From Stieleria marina (GTDB lineage: Bacteria; Planctomycetota; Planctomycetia; Pirellulales; Pirellulaceae), in assembly GCA_007741555.1 (NCBI GenBank), contig CP036526.1, positions 1,550,001 to 1,614,000 on the forward strand: 64,000 bases of DNA. The letters run 5' to 3'. Under the pieces are notes generated by a model. The model did not search any database and was not told where the DNA came from. It saw nothing but the letters and a program-made list of their open reading frames with translations. The position numbers and the translations under genes are program-made. Positions 36,797 to 46,763 of the stretch are shown piece after piece. Position 1 is the stretch's first letter, and each line of letters begins with the position of its first letter.

Positions 36797-39313
36797 ATGA
36801 TTCGCTCTCTCAAGAAACGAAACCGAGTTCACAATCGCACTCAGCTGTGGACCGTCAACGCGCTCGAGCCGCGCCTGATGTTAGCCGCCGATACTGGAAC
36901 ACAGGTCGCAGCACAAGTTGCTGGGGATGTTTGCCCGCCGGCCAGCGAATCGCTTGTGCAAACAGAATCGCGATCGATTGTTTTTGTCGACCAGTCGCTA
37001 GATGACGTTGGTACGTTGCTTGTGGGCGTAGCGGACGCTTTGTCCGAGATAGTGTTGCTTTCCCCTGACGCCGACGGGATCGAACAGATTAGCAGAGTCT
37101 TGGCGAACCGCTCGAGAGTGGAGAGCATCCACTTGGTCACGCACGGAAGTGACGGAGCAGTGCAACTAGGCACGGCTCAACTTGATGCAGAATCGTTGCA
37201 GCGTCGCGCCGGTCAGATTGCACAGTGGCGTCACTCGCTTGCCGACGGCGCTGATATTTTGCTTTATGGTTGCAACGTCGCTTCCTCGGTCAGCGGAAAA
37301 GCGTTTGTTGCTGAACTTGCACGTCTTACTGGGGCAGACGTCGCTTCCTCGGACGATGTTACCGGTAGCGAGTTACGCGGAGCCGATTGGGATTTAGAGC
37401 ACCGAGTCGGAGAAATTGAAACGGCATTGGCTTTTCGTTCCGCGCCACTGCAACGTTACGACGGCGTATTGAACAGCGATGTTCGTTCGCAAACGATCGA
37501 GATCTATGCGGCGGGGCAAACCGGCGAAGAAAGCCTGGATATTTTCATCGACCAGAACTTCGTGACCACGTATTACGCAGTTGGAGGCAACGTCGACCAG
37601 CGACAATTCGAGCGATTCGTTTATGAAACGGATGCGCCAGTGTCTGCCGATCAGGTCTCGGTTGCGTTTGGAAATGACGCTTACGATTCTGCGACCGGTC
37701 GCGATCGCAATTTGGTCGTCGACAAGATGGTGCTCGGAGGTGTCACGTTTGAAACCGAAGACTCATCCACGTTCAGCACCGGAATTTGGCGTGACGGTCT
37801 AACCGGACCGGGGAACTATGATACCGAGACGCTGAACATCAACAGCATTTTCACTTACTCCAGCGACGGCGGATCGCAATCAGATGGCCAGGTTTCGGTA
37901 GAAGCTCGCGGAGATACTGGGGGCGAAGTTTTCCAGATCCGGGTCGACGGCAACGTCGTGGGCGAGTTCAACGTTGGGACGGCATTCAATACGTACAACG
38001 TTGCGATCGAAAACGACGTGTCGGCTGATCGCGTGCAAATTGCATTTGTCAACGATCTTTTCGATCCCGGAAACGGAGTCGATCGCAACTTGGTTATTCA
38101 GTCCTACGACGTCAACGGCGAAACGATCAGCCCCGTCAGTGCGAACGTGTTTTCGACCGGCACGCACCTTCAGGCGGACGGTATCGCTGATGGGTTTGGT
38201 CGTGGCAATACGCTGAACTCCAACGGCTATTTACAAGTACAGGACGATGACCCCACGCAATTGGGAACACAAATTCGCTTTGATGCTAAGGGCACCACGG
38301 AAAGCCAAATTATCCGAGTCACCACTCGAACTGGCGAGGTGCTGGGCGAAGTGGAAGTCGACCGAGGTTTTCCGACTCGCTACTCACCCGCATTTCGACA
38401 ATTCGTGATTAGCACTGATCGGGATATCCAGCTGGAGGACATTCGACTGGAGTTTGTCAGTGATGGATCAGACGAATTTGGTCAAGATCGCAACGTGCAG
38501 ATCGGTGGAGTCCTGGTCGAAAACCTGGACACGGGACGGATTCAACGTACGACTGCGATCGACAATCAGACGTTTTCGACGGGCGTGTATCTTGAGGCAG
38601 ATGGAGTGCAGCCCGGGTTTGGCCGGGGCGACACCTTGTTTGCCAACGGCTATTTCGAGTTCCAAGAAAGTTCACGAATCGCATTCAATGTGTTCGGGTC
38701 GACTGGAACAGAGCAGTACGATGTTTTCATTCGCGGCGAAAAACGAGCGACATTTACTGTCGGTGAATCACGTGTTTTGGATTTAGATGAAGTCGTCGAC
38801 GACAAAGATGTGCGACTGGAATTCATCAACGATGGAATCGATGATCAAGGGCAGGATCGCAATCTTCGTGTGGCGTCCATCGAAATCGACGGGCGACTAC
38901 ACCAAGCCAGTCCGCAAACCATCGAGACGACCGGATCCTACGATGGTTTTGCTTCTTTGCTTCTCAATGAGAACGGATTTGTGCAGTTTGGCGTCGATGA
39001 CCCAGGCGACGTGCGAGTGTTCACAACGAGCGCTATTGTCCAAGCATCTCAGGGATTTGTTACCGTGCGGTTAGATCGATTCGGCGAACTGGATAGTGCG
39101 TCGACGCTACAGTGGACCGCCACGCCGACGGTCGATGATTTCCCGCTCGCACAAGAATCTGGAACTGTCGTCATGCGTGAAGATCAGCTCCGCGTGCCCT
39201 TCAATGTTCCCTTTGCAGGCACAACATCGACGGGCACATTTGACCTTCAGATCTCGAGCCTGACGCCAGGAGTCGATCTGTTGGGCCCAGTGATTCGCTT
39301 CAGCGTGATCTAA
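36797..39313 (+). CDS. LEPR-XLL surface protein with DUF4347 and CBM60-like repeats (paralog B)
   Basis: About 838 residues, same architecture as the gene before it: LEPRLMLAAD, DUF4347 with IHLVTHGSDG and ILLYGCNVA, four CBM60-like modules and a Calx-beta-like end. Long stretches of protein and even DNA are nearly identical (for example the region around 37488-37530 against 34807-34850), so the pair arose by tandem duplication. The most evident differences are a shorter Ala/Val/Gly spacer after LEPR and a different C-terminal insert. The ATG at 36797 (MIRSLKKRN) aligns with the paralog's start. Cargo and ligand are unknown; carbohydrate binding is a family-based inference. Confidence 0.85.
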   Translation: MIRSLKKRNRVHNRTQLWTVNALEPRLMLAADTGTQVAAQVAGDVCPPASESLVQTESRSIVFVDQSLDDVGTLLVGVADALSEIVLLSPDADGIEQISRVLANRSRVESIHLVTHGSDGAVQLGTAQLDAESLQRRAGQIAQWRHSLADGADILLYGCNVASSVSGKAFVAELARLTGADVASSDDVTGSELRGADWDLEHRVGEIETALAFRSAPLQRYDGVLNSDVRSQTIEIYAAGQTGEESLDIFIDQNFVTTYYAVGGNVDQRQFERFVYETDAPVSADQVSVAFGNDAYDSATGRDRNLVVDKMVLGGVTFETEDSSTFSTGIWRDGLTGPGNYDTETLNINSIFTYSSDGGSQSDGQVSVEARGDTGGEVFQIRVDGNVVGEFNVGTAFNTYNVAIENDVSADRVQIAFVNDLFDPGNGVDRNLVIQSYDVNGETISPVSANVFSTGTHLQADGIADGFGRGNTLNSNGYLQVQDDDPTQLGTQIRFDAKGTTESQIIRVTTRTGEVLGEVEVDRGFPTRYSPAFRQFVISTDRDIQLEDIRLEFVSDGSDEFGQDRNVQIGGVLVENLDTGRIQRTTAIDNQTFSTGVYLEADGVQPGFGRGDTLFANGYFEFQESSRIAFNVFGSTGTEQYDVFIRGEKRATFTVGESRVLDLDEVVDDKDVRLEFINDGIDDQGQDRNLRVASIEIDGRLHQASPQTIETTGSYDGFASLLLNENGFVQFGVDDPGDVRVFTTSAIVQASQGFVTVRLDRFGELDSASTLQWTATPTVDDFPLAQESGTVVMREDQLRVPFNVPFAGTTSTGTFDLQISSLTPGVDLLGPVIRFSVI

Positions 39314-39346
39314 TTCACGCCAAGGTCACAGGCACGGCGATGTCTA

Positions 39347-41566
39347 CTAGTACTCGTTGCCTTTGGCGTCGCCTTCGATCGCGGGTGCCGCTTCGCCGCT
39401 GCCCTGGTAGACCTGACGAACAGTTCGCTCTTCGATTTCTTTCTTCAGCTTCGCCACGGCTTGGGCGACAGGCATGGAACCCAGGTCGCCGTCGATGCGA
39501 TCGCGCAAGGCTAGAGCGCCCGACTCCGCTTCCTTCGGTCCCACCACGGCCATGTAGTTGACCAAGTCCAGCTGCGCGTTGCGGATCTTCGCTTGCACTT
39601 TGCCGCCGCTGGTATCGACGGTGACCTTGATGCCTTCGTCACTCAGTTGCTTGCCGACTTGGACAGCGTATTCGATCGACTTGTCACTGAGCGGGCAAAC
39701 ACGCACTTGCTCGGGTGACAACCACATCGGGAACGCACCGGCGAAGTGTTCGATCAGCATGCCCGTGAATCGTTCGAGCGAACCGAATGGTGCACGGTGG
39801 ATCATGACAGGCCGGTGAGCTTGATTGTCGCTGCCGTTGTATTCCAGCTTGAAACGGTCGGGCAAGTTGTAGTCCAACTGCACGGTGCCTAGTTGCCACG
39901 ATCGACCAATGCAGTCGCTGACCATGAAATCGGCCTTGGGGCCGTAGAAAGCCGCCTCGCCGGGCTCTTCGTTGAAATCCAGTCCGGAATCTTGCAACAC
40001 TCCGCGCAGAGCACCTTCGGCGTTGTCCCAGTTCTCTTCGCTGCCGACGTACTTGCTGCTGTCGGGATCACGCAGTGACAATTGCACGCGATAGTTGTTC
40101 AGGCCGACCGATTCGAGCACGAATTTGGTAAGGTTGATCGTCGCGCGGAATTCTTCTTCGACTTGGTCAGCCGTGCAGAAAATGTGCGCGTCGTCTTGCG
40201 TCAGTCCGCGAACGCGAAGCAATCCATTTAGCTCGCCAGTTTGTTCGTGGCGATACACGGTGCCGAATTCAAAAAGACGCAGTGGCAATTGCCGATACGA
40301 ACGCTGCTGGGCTTTGAAAATGTGGCAGTGATGCGGGCAGTTCATCGGCTTGAGCAAGTAACGCTCGTTTTCTTTTTGCCAATCGTGCAGCACGCGTTGT
40401 TTGTCTTCGGTCGAAGCGGACGGCTTGTAGCCGGGCAGTTCCACGCCCAAGACTTCCACGGCAGCCATCAGTTTGTCTTCGCCGTCTTGATCCAATTCGC
40501 CTTTCTCAAGCCGAGTGCTCCAGGCGTCCAGCAGACCACCGACTTCGCTGCCGAACAAAGGTGCGAATTGGCTGTCACGGTAGTACGGAAAGTGACCGCT
40601 GGTTTCGTAAAGCTCGACGCGGCCGATGTGCGGGCTGTAGACCGGATCGTAGCCGCGCGAGAGGAGTTCCTTTCGCAGGAAGTCTTCCAAGGTCACACGG
40701 ACACGTGCGCCTTTGGGTAGCCAGAGTGCCAGGCCGGAACCGACTTCAGGGTTGATCGCGAATAGACCGTGTTGTTTGCCCAGTACGCGATGATCGCGGC
40801 GTTTGGCTTCTTCCAGGCGTTCCAAATAGGCTTTGAGTTCTTTCTTGTCAAAAAACGCGGTGCCGTAGAGTCGCTGGAGTGGGCGACCGGAGACGTCGCC
40901 CTTCCAGTGCGAACCCGCGACGCTCATCAGCTTGATCGCTTTGATCTTGCCCGTGTCGGGAATATGCGGTCCGCGGCAAAGGTCAACGAACTCGCCTTGG
41001 CGATAAAAACTAACAGTGGCTTGTTCGGAAAGGCCGGTGTCGATGTGTTCGACTTTCAGATCTTGATTCAGATCTGCACAGAGTTTTCGTGCTTCGTCGC
41101 GATCAAGCACTTGCCGCTCGAAAGGCTCCTTGGCCTTGATGATCTTTTTGATTTCCGCTTCGATCTTGGGAAAATCTTCTTCGCTGATCGTTTCGGGAAT
41201 GTCAAAGTCGTAGTAGAAGCCGCCGTCGGTGGTCGGACCGAACGCCAACGAGACACCTTCGTAAAGACGCATCACTGCCTGCGCCATCACGTGCGCCGAC
41301 GAGTGTCGCAGGACGTCCAGCGAGTCTGAGTCTCGACTGGTAAGCAATTTCAACGCGACCGGCGTGTCGCCTTCTGCAAAATCGCTCAGGGGCCGCACTG
41401 CGTCGACGATCTTACCGTCGATTTCAGCAGCGATAACGCCACGGGCCAGGCCTTCACTGATGCCCTTGGCGATGTCTAGCGACGTGGTGTCGGATGGATG
41501 CTCGGCGATGGTTCCATCGGGCAGTTGAACTTTTACGTTGGCGTCGGCAGCAGAAGCAGTACTCAT
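39347..41566 (-). CDS. thrS: Threonyl-tRNA synthetase
   Basis: 739 residues charging tRNA-Thr. In order: an N-terminal TGS domain (1-70), an editing domain with [11 protein letters not shown] (about 88-100) and its second Cys/His region (LCRGPHIP), a class II core with [22 protein letters not shown] (zinc ligand Cys410), [24 protein letters not shown], and a C-terminal anticodon-binding domain. Between YYRDSQ and [10 protein letters not shown] there is an insert of roughly 65 residues (about 335-398, charged and partly helical) absent from typical bacterial ThrS. All catalytic motifs are otherwise intact. It is convergent with the surface-protein gene, 33 bases apart. Confidence 0.97.
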   Translation of the reverse strand: MSTASAADANVKVQLPDGTIAEHPSDTTSLDIAKGISEGLARGVIAAEIDGKIVDAVRPLSDFAEGDTPVALKLLTSRDSDSLDVLRHSSAHVMAQAVMRLYEGVSLAFGPTTDGGFYYDFDIPETISEEDFPKIEAEIKKIIKAKEPFERQVLDRDEARKLCADLNQDLKVEHIDTGLSEQATVSFYRQGEFVDLCRGPHIPDTGKIKAIKLMSVAGSHWKGDVSGRPLQRLYGTAFFDKKELKAYLERLEEAKRRDHRVLGKQHGLFAINPEVGSGLALWLPKGARVRVTLEDFLRKELLSRGYDPVYSPHIGRVELYETSGHFPYYRDSQFAPLFGSEVGGLLDAWSTRLEKGELDQDGEDKLMAAVEVLGVELPGYKPSASTEDKQRVLHDWQKENERYLLKPMNCPHHCHIFKAQQRSYRQLPLRLFEFGTVYRHEQTGELNGLLRVRGLTQDDAHIFCTADQVEEEFRATINLTKFVLESVGLNNYRVQLSLRDPDSSKYVGSEENWDNAEGALRGVLQDSGLDFNEEPGEAAFYGPKADFMVSDCIGRSWQLGTVQLDYNLPDRFKLEYNGSDNQAHRPVMIHRAPFGSLERFTGMLIEHFAGAFPMWLSPEQVRVCPLSDKSIEYAVQVGKQLSDEGIKVTVDTSGGKVQAKIRNAQLDLVNYMAVVGPKEAESGALALRDRIDGDLGSMPVAQAVAKLKKEIEERTVRQVYQGSGEAAPAIEGDAKGNEY

Positions 41567-41741
41567 CAGGAACTCGGAAATAAGCGTCGTGAGGGTTTCG
41601 TCCCCGCGTTACGGATGCGGAGAATCGATCACCCAAGAATGGCGTCATCGGAGTAGGAACGTCAATCCCGATCAATTGACGCCAGTTTTTCCGTGGAAGT
41701 TCACGGGAATTTGTCGTTCCATGGCAGCTGACGACAATTTG

Positions 41742-43928
41742 TCAGTCAAGTTGTCGCAAGGTTAATGCTCCCAGTCGCCATCGTCCTGGCGCCTCGACAC
41801 CATAGTGAGGACTGCTATCTAGACGCAGGGTTTCGCCTGCTTTGACCACGCCAATATCGCTGATGACACCCGATTGGTCGTTGAAATCAATGTCGTCGTC
41901 GGTGCAATAGATTGCCAGCGGAGCTTTGTCGCCGACTTGATAGAAGCCGCCTGCCTGACCATTGCCAGCCACGATCGCGACGGACTGGATCAATACGTCT
42001 TTGCTGAATGTCAGCACGATGGCTTCACGGTAGTCAACTTGAGCGACCTTGCCGCCGACGATGCCCAGTCCGCGACTGTTGACGTCGAACGTCGCTTTTT
42101 CGAGTTTGGTTTCACGTCGAAAGGCTGTCAGGTTCATCGTGACCGGCGGCCCATTATGGGATAGGTCTACCGAGAAGAAAGCCGTCGGTGCGGACTGTGT
42201 TCCCGCCGCCAAACTAATTGAATCGTCATCTTGATAGGCATCGGCCCACGCAAGCGTCACGCTTGCGTGATTCGCCAACGATACCATTCGGTGGCCGCCG
42301 CAGTGGCGATGCAGTGCAGCGGTACTAGCAAGTTGTTCGGCAAGTGGCTTGCGGGATGCGTCGTTGACGACGTTGTTCTGTTCCTGTGGGTCGGCGATCA
42401 AGTCATATAGTTCCGTTGGCTCAATGTTCCCACTGCGAATCAAAGTGGCATCACAAAATAGTTTCCACTTGCCCGGTACCACTGCGCCATCGACAACTGG
42501 ATTGTCTATTCGCATCGCCATCGCGGCTTTGTCTTTTGCTTCGTTATGATCGTTATGAAAAAGCGGGCCGCGCTGAATCGTTTCACCGCGCCAAGCGGCC
42601 AGCATGCTGGTGCTGTCTTCGCCGCCTTTTTGGCCGCGCCGTAAATCCGGCAATGGCTTGCCCAAGACATCGCTGAAGGTCGCGAACATGTCTTGCAGGC
42701 CGGTCAGTTGATCGCTGGAACGCCCCGGCGTCTGGTCGTTGCCATCGCCGACTTGACCGGCCGGCCATGCGACCATCAATGGCACGCGATGCCCGCCTTC
42801 GTACGCCGAACCTTTGTTGCTGCGAAACGGACCGGTCGCGTAGTCGGCATTTCGTTCGGCGCCATTGTCGCTGGTGAAGATCACGATCGTGTTTTCGATC
42901 AGAGTGTGCCCGGGACGTCGGGGGTCATCGGTTCGCTGCAAGTAGTCGATCATTCGCCCCAGCACGACGTCGTTTTCGAAAATGAAATCGTGACGCAGAT
43001 CGGTCTTTGGTGATGGCTTCTTGGATTTCTTGTTTTTCCAAGCCGCCATGGGTTTTCCGGCGACATTGCGTGCTGCGCCGCTGACGGCTTGCCCGCCGAT
43101 CTGGTCGTCAGGTGTGTACGGCGAATGATTGGAGTTGCTGGCGTAGTACAGAAAGAACGGTTTCGGTTGACTCTCGCCGGTCACACACTGCGTCATGAAT
43201 TGAATCGAGTGATCGCTGTGGCGGCTGCCAAGTTTGTCCAATACATACGCGTCCGGATCGGATGGTTGTTTCAGTCGTTTACCGTCACCGGTGGCACTGA
43301 CGACGATTCGTCCATGAATATGCCCAGGGCCGACGGACTGATTCGGATCGTTCTTGGCCTTTTTGTTTCCCGGCGAGACACCGGACGTCCCGTGGGAACG
43401 TGATGTGAATCGGCAATAGTCGAATCCGTGATCGGTTGGGCCATCGAAAATCGGCTGCGTCAGATCAGCGTCTTCCCAGCCCGCGGCCGGTTTGCCGTCG
43501 GACCGTCGGTAGCGAAGTCCGATGTGCCACTTGCCGACCATCCCGGTGCTGTAACCGCTGTCTTTCAAAAGCGTGGCGATCGTTGGCCGATCACGTTCGA
43601 TCATTGGATCACCTTGTGCGCCAAAGAGCACGAAGTGTTTCAGTCGATTGCGCCACGGATATCGTCCGGTCATCAAACCGTAACGCGTACCAGTGCAACG
43701 TGATGTGGGTGTGTGGGCGTCGGTGAATCGCATTCCCATTCGTGCCAAGCGTTCCATGCTGGGCGTGTGGATTTGCCACTGATCGGAATTGCCAGTGATG
43801 TTTTGGTACGCACTTGTGTCGCCCATGCCCATGTCATCGGCCATCATCAGGACAATGTTCGGAAGCGGATCGTCAGCGGACGCGATTGTCAGGCAGGTGG
43901 CAAATAGTAAAAAAGTTGTGATCCGCAC
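41742..43928 (-). CDS. Secreted sulfatase with atypical CTGTR active-site motif
   Basis: 728 residues starting at GTG 43928, with a signal peptide (MRITTFLLFATCLTIASA). The sulfatase (S1) domain shows NIVLMMADDMGMGD (metal-binding Asp31/Asp32), HTPTSRCTGTRYGLMTGRY, GKWHIG and VIFTSDNG. The formylglycine motif normally reads C-x-P/A-x-R; here it is C78-T-G-T-R82, so the third position is Gly (codon GGT). Whether this Cys is converted by FGE is uncertain. After about residue 555 there is an additional C-terminal domain of some 170 residues, beta-rich, ending RRLGALTL-like. Sulfatases of this kind remove sulfate from marine polysaccharides; the substrate here is unknown. Confidence 0.9.
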   Translation of the reverse strand: MRITTFLLFATCLTIASADDPLPNIVLMMADDMGMGDTSAYQNITGNSDQWQIHTPSMERLARMGMRFTDAHTPTSRCTGTRYGLMTGRYPWRNRLKHFVLFGAQGDPMIERDRPTIATLLKDSGYSTGMVGKWHIGLRYRRSDGKPAAGWEDADLTQPIFDGPTDHGFDYCRFTSRSHGTSGVSPGNKKAKNDPNQSVGPGHIHGRIVVSATGDGKRLKQPSDPDAYVLDKLGSRHSDHSIQFMTQCVTGESQPKPFFLYYASNSNHSPYTPDDQIGGQAVSGAARNVAGKPMAAWKNKKSKKPSPKTDLRHDFIFENDVVLGRMIDYLQRTDDPRRPGHTLIENTIVIFTSDNGAERNADYATGPFRSNKGSAYEGGHRVPLMVAWPAGQVGDGNDQTPGRSSDQLTGLQDMFATFSDVLGKPLPDLRRGQKGGEDSTSMLAAWRGETIQRGPLFHNDHNEAKDKAAMAMRIDNPVVDGAVVPGKWKLFCDATLIRSGNIEPTELYDLIADPQEQNNVVNDASRKPLAEQLASTAALHRHCGGHRMVSLANHASVTLAWADAYQDDDSISLAAGTQSAPTAFFSVDLSHNGPPVTMNLTAFRRETKLEKATFDVNSRGLGIVGGKVAQVDYREAIVLTFSKDVLIQSVAIVAGNGQAGGFYQVGDKAPLAIYCTDDDIDFNDQSGVISDIGVVKAGETLRLDSSPHYGVEAPGRWRLGALTLRQLD

Positions 43929-44125
43929 TTGTCGATGCTCCCAGGAAAGTTGGACGGGAGCTGTAGTCTAGCGGAGGCGAATTGGCGAAGCACGTTTGTA
44001 GGTCGCTGTCAGCGCGCGTTGTCAGATTAGGCCGTTGACTCTAGGCCGCAAACGCCCGCGGTTCACAGCCAATGGCGAGCTCCGCGGCGGTTCAGAAAAC
44101 ATCGCTAGGTCAACCGTTCGCGCAT

Positions 44126-44157
44126 AAAAAAAGGCACCGTGCTGACACGGTGCCTTT
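44126..44157 (-). terminator. Rho-independent terminator of trxA
   Basis: On the minus strand, AAAGGCACCGTG pairs with CACGGTGCCTTT around a four-base loop, and the U-tract of seven T follows. It begins 25 bases after the trxA stop and separates trxA from the sulfatase gene. A textbook intrinsic terminator. Confidence 0.9.
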
Positions 44158-44181
44158 GGATTGTCATCGTTGATCGGAGCG

Positions 44182-44511
44182 TTACGCGATGGCCGAATCA
44201 AGTGCTTCTTGCAAAGCCGTTTTAGGACGCACGCCGACAAAGCTTTCGTTGACTTCGCCACCTTTGAAAACCAACAGCGTTGGAATGCTGGTGATGCCAA
44301 ATTTCTGAGCGATGCCAGGATTGTCGTCGATGTTGACTTTGCCGATCTTGATGGATGGGTTTTCGCCAGCCAATTCGTCGATCATGGGAGCGATCTGACG
44401 GCAAGGCCCACACCAAGGTGCCCAGAAGTCGACCAAGACCGGACTGTCCGACTGGAGAACTTCGCTGTCGAAGTTGTCGTCGGTAAATTCTTTTACTGCA
44501 TCGGAAGCCAT
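44182..44511 (-). CDS. trxA: Thioredoxin
   Basis: 109-residue cytoplasmic thioredoxin. The active site WCGPCRQIAP, preceded by LVDFWAP, is followed by the cis-Pro region (TSIPTLLVFKGG) and the usual C-terminal helix. It reduces disulfides of ribonucleotide reductase, peroxiredoxins and other targets. AAGGA lies eight bases before the ATG. A consensus promoter (44586-44613) and a strong terminator (44126-44157) make this a single-gene transcription unit. Confidence 0.97.
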   Translation of the reverse strand: MASDAVKEFTDDNFDSEVLQSDSPVLVDFWAPWCGPCRQIAPMIDELAGENPSIKIGKVNIDDNPGIAQKFGITSIPTLLVFKGGEVNESFVGVRPKTALQEALDSAIA

Positions 44512-44585
44512 GGTTCTTTCCTTCGTCTATGAAAGTGTTTGTTAAAGGCTGGTCGAATTGAGGCCACAACCGGCGTGGCAGCCGA

Positions 44586-44613
44586 ATTGTAGAGTGACCG
44601 CCGAAAGTGTCAA
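44586..44613 (-). promoter_or_regulatory. Sigma70-type promoter of trxA
   Basis: On the minus strand a perfect -35 TTGACA (44613-44608) and a -10 TACAAT (44591-44586) are separated by 16 bases. The expected transcription start is near 44579, leaving a leader of about 70 bases before the trxA ATG at 44511. Confidence 0.65.
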
Positions 44614-44641
44614 TTTGCCTGTTGGCGTTAAGATCAGGAAG

Positions 44642-45310
44642 CTAATGCAATAAATGGGCCAAATCACCCAGGATCATCGCAGTTGCGCCCCAAATCACAT
44701 GATTGTCCAATTGAATCGCTGGTGCAGAAAAAGCGAGCTCGCCGACAATGTTGCCATCTTGGCGTACGGGGCGGGATTTGGGGACCACGGTGTGACTGTC
44801 CGGCTGCAAAAGTGTTCTCAGTGGCAGCGAAACGACTTCGTCGACTTCGACCGGATCGGGCATCCAGTCGCTGTCTGGCATTTGTGCTGTGATGACCATC
44901 GGGTGGACACGATTGTCACTGCCAAACACGTATTGTTGGCGAAGCTCACCGCAAATGTTGTCGACGGTTGCCGCAATCCCCAATTCTTCTTCGTATTCTC
45001 GCAGGGCTGCATCCAAAGGCGTCTCGTCCAGTTCGATTCGGCCCCCAGGCAGACAAATTTGTCCGCCATGATGGCTTAACGTCATCGGCCGCAACGTCAG
45101 CGGTAGCACCCACTGACCGTCGACATAGTTCATCGCAATCAGCACGGCGGCGTGTCGCAACGAGCCCTGAGCTAATGCATCGGCCGGACCACGATGTCGT
45201 CCATACGCCAAAGCAGGTGAAAAAGACGACTTTTTTAGATGGCCAACGCTGCTGGCGATCCGCCGGCTCAAATAGTCGCCTAGATTCGGATCAGCCCACC
45301 GTTCTGCCAT
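44642..45310 (-). CDS. NUDIX hydrolase, CoA pyrophosphatase-like
   Basis: 222 residues. The Nudix box is complete (GGRIELDETPLDAALREYEEELGI, residues about 93-116) and is preceded by the LPLTLRPMTLSHHGGQICLPGG region that marks the NudL/Nudt7 CoA pyrophosphatase-like branch. It therefore probably cleaves CoA or a related dinucleotide into phosphopantetheine and a nucleotide; specificity is not provable here. It starts two bases after the upstream TIM-barrel gene's stop, so the pair is probably co-transcribed. Confidence 0.9.
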   Translation of the reverse strand: MAERWADPNLGDYLSRRIASSVGHLKKSSFSPALAYGRHRGPADALAQGSLRHAAVLIAMNYVDGQWVLPLTLRPMTLSHHGGQICLPGGRIELDETPLDAALREYEEELGIAATVDNICGELRQQYVFGSDNRVHPMVITAQMPDSDWMPDPVEVDEVVSLPLRTLLQPDSHTVVPKSRPVRQDGNIVGELAFSAPAIQLDNHVIWGATAMILGDLAHLLH

Positions 45311-45312
45311 GA

Positions 45313-46083
45313 CTAGATCAACGTTTCGAGCAGACGACGCAGTTTTCTCAGTTCAACGCGGTGATCCAAGTCATCGCTGGGCGTCATGTGAACGGTCAGA
45401 GCGCGATCGTACTTTTCACGTTCCAGCTGCGTGACGATTTTTCCGTAGTCGACTTCGCCTTGTCCGACGCTGACCTGAAATGCGTCTGGGCGTGAATCAC
45501 GCAGGTGTGTATTGCAAACAAATTTCAGGATCTTGTCGACGTTTTTATCGTCGGTGCCGGTCGCAATGTACACGCTTGGGTCAAACGTAATGCCCAGGCC
45601 GTCACAATTGTTGCACAGCACCATCAATGTGTCGGGGTCTTCGCTCATGCAGCCCAGTTGGCTGCGAACACTCACGCGGACACCTTCGGTTTCGGCCACT
45701 TCGACTAGCTTGCGAAGGTGTTCGACCTCTTCATTAAATGGCGTGCCTTTTTCCGCAGAGGGCACCGTGATATTGACGACTTTGGTTGCCTTGGCAATCC
45801 GGCAGATGTCTTTGAAATCCGTGTAGTGCTGCTCACCGGTCGAATCGAGTTCGACGCAGTAACCTGCGATATCCAAGCGGTGTGTGTGGCGCAGTAGCTG
45901 AACACCGCGGTCGAGGTCCGCCAGCAATTCGCTTGGTTTGACTTTGCCTGATTCACGAATGGCGATTTCGACGGCAGTGAATTCGAGGTCTGACAATGCC
46001 TCGATCGACTCCTGCAACTCCATCTCGGGCCAACACTCAGTCGAAGCTGCAACAAACACGATGCGTCCTTTCTCTATTTGCAA
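45313..46083 (-). CDS. Sugar phosphate isomerase/epimerase-like TIM barrel protein
   Basis: 256 residues of the AP endonuclease family 2/xylose isomerase-like superfamily. The sequence shows eight alternating strand/helix units, with metal-ligand-type positions in SLIAGYCVELDS-like, LGITFDPS and THLRDSRPDAFQVSVGQGEVDYG. The usual start is TTG at 46083, directly preceded by a stop codon in frame; an internal GTG at 46059 is an alternative. It lies between aroK and the Nudix gene on the same strand. The substrate is unknown; members act on keto sugars or inositols. Confidence 0.82.
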   Translation of the reverse strand: MQIEKGRIVFVAASTECWPEMELQESIEALSDLEFTAVEIAIRESGKVKPSELLADLDRGVQLLRHTHRLDIAGYCVELDSTGEQHYTDFKDICRIAKATKVVNITVPSAEKGTPFNEEVEHLRKLVEVAETEGVRVSVRSQLGCMSEDPDTLMVLCNNCDGLGITFDPSVYIATGTDDKNVDKILKFVCNTHLRDSRPDAFQVSVGQGEVDYGKIVTQLEREKYDRALTVHMTPSDDLDHRVELRKLRRLLETLI

Positions 46084-46188
46084 TCATTTCGTGGCACCGG
46101 ATTCCGGCCCACCCACTTAACTTAGAACGCACAGCTTACCGAGATGCGTCTCCCAAGCGTAGTGCGGTTTGCTGCAATTCCGGGCGGA

Positions 46189-46722
46189 CTAGGTGGATAA
46201 CAAATGAATGATCTCGGCAGCGATTTCTTCGGGAGTTTTTCCCCCCGTGTCGACGCGGTAGTGCGAAGCTTCTTGGTACAGCGGAGCTCTCTGATCGAGC
46301 ATTTGGCGGATTTCGTCGGCAGGACTCAGCTGCGTGAGCGACGGTCTGCGGTCGGCGGTTGATTCGTCTGCAAAGATGCGTTGGGCAAGCGTGTTGGCAT
46401 CCGCGTCCAGCCACACGCATAGGCCGCTGTCAGCAATGAGCTGCCGGTTCTGTTGCCGCAAAATCGCCCCGCCCCCTAAGGCTACGACCTCATTGGCTTC
46501 GGCTACGACCAATTCCAGGCACTTCGTTTCCCAATCGCGAAACGCAGCCTCGCCGCCGTCGTCGAAAATCTCGCGGATCGTTTTGCCGGCGGCCGATTCG
46601 ATTCGATCATCCAGATCGACCAAAGTTCGCGTCATTCGCTGGGCAAGAATTCGGCCGACGGATGACTTTCCAGTTCCGCGGTACCCGGTCAAGTAAATAT
46701 GCTGGTGTGATTCCTGATTCAT
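46189..46722 (-). CDS. aroK: Shikimate kinase
   Basis: 177-residue P-loop kinase converting shikimate to shikimate 3-phosphate. The Walker A motif is GYRGTGKSSVG, followed by DLDDRIE (substrate Asp), the FRDWETKCL helix with the shikimate-binding Arg, ALGGGAIL and the lid RRPSLTQ. The ATG at 46722 is preferred to a TTG at 46728. It provides precursor for the TyrA and TrpC branches encoded elsewhere in the window. The first codons lie opposite a possible start region of the divergent SGNH-like gene. Confidence 0.95.
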   Translation of the reverse strand: MNQESHQHIYLTGYRGTGKSSVGRILAQRMTRTLVDLDDRIESAAGKTIREIFDDGGEAAFRDWETKCLELVVAEANEVVALGGGAILRQQNRQLIADSGLCVWLDADANTLAQRIFADESTADRRPSLTQLSPADEIRQMLDQRAPLYQEASHYRVDTGGKTPEEIAAEIIHLLST

Positions 46723-46763
46723 CGTCAATCAGATCGCTGGGTGTATCGTCAACAGAATGTGCT

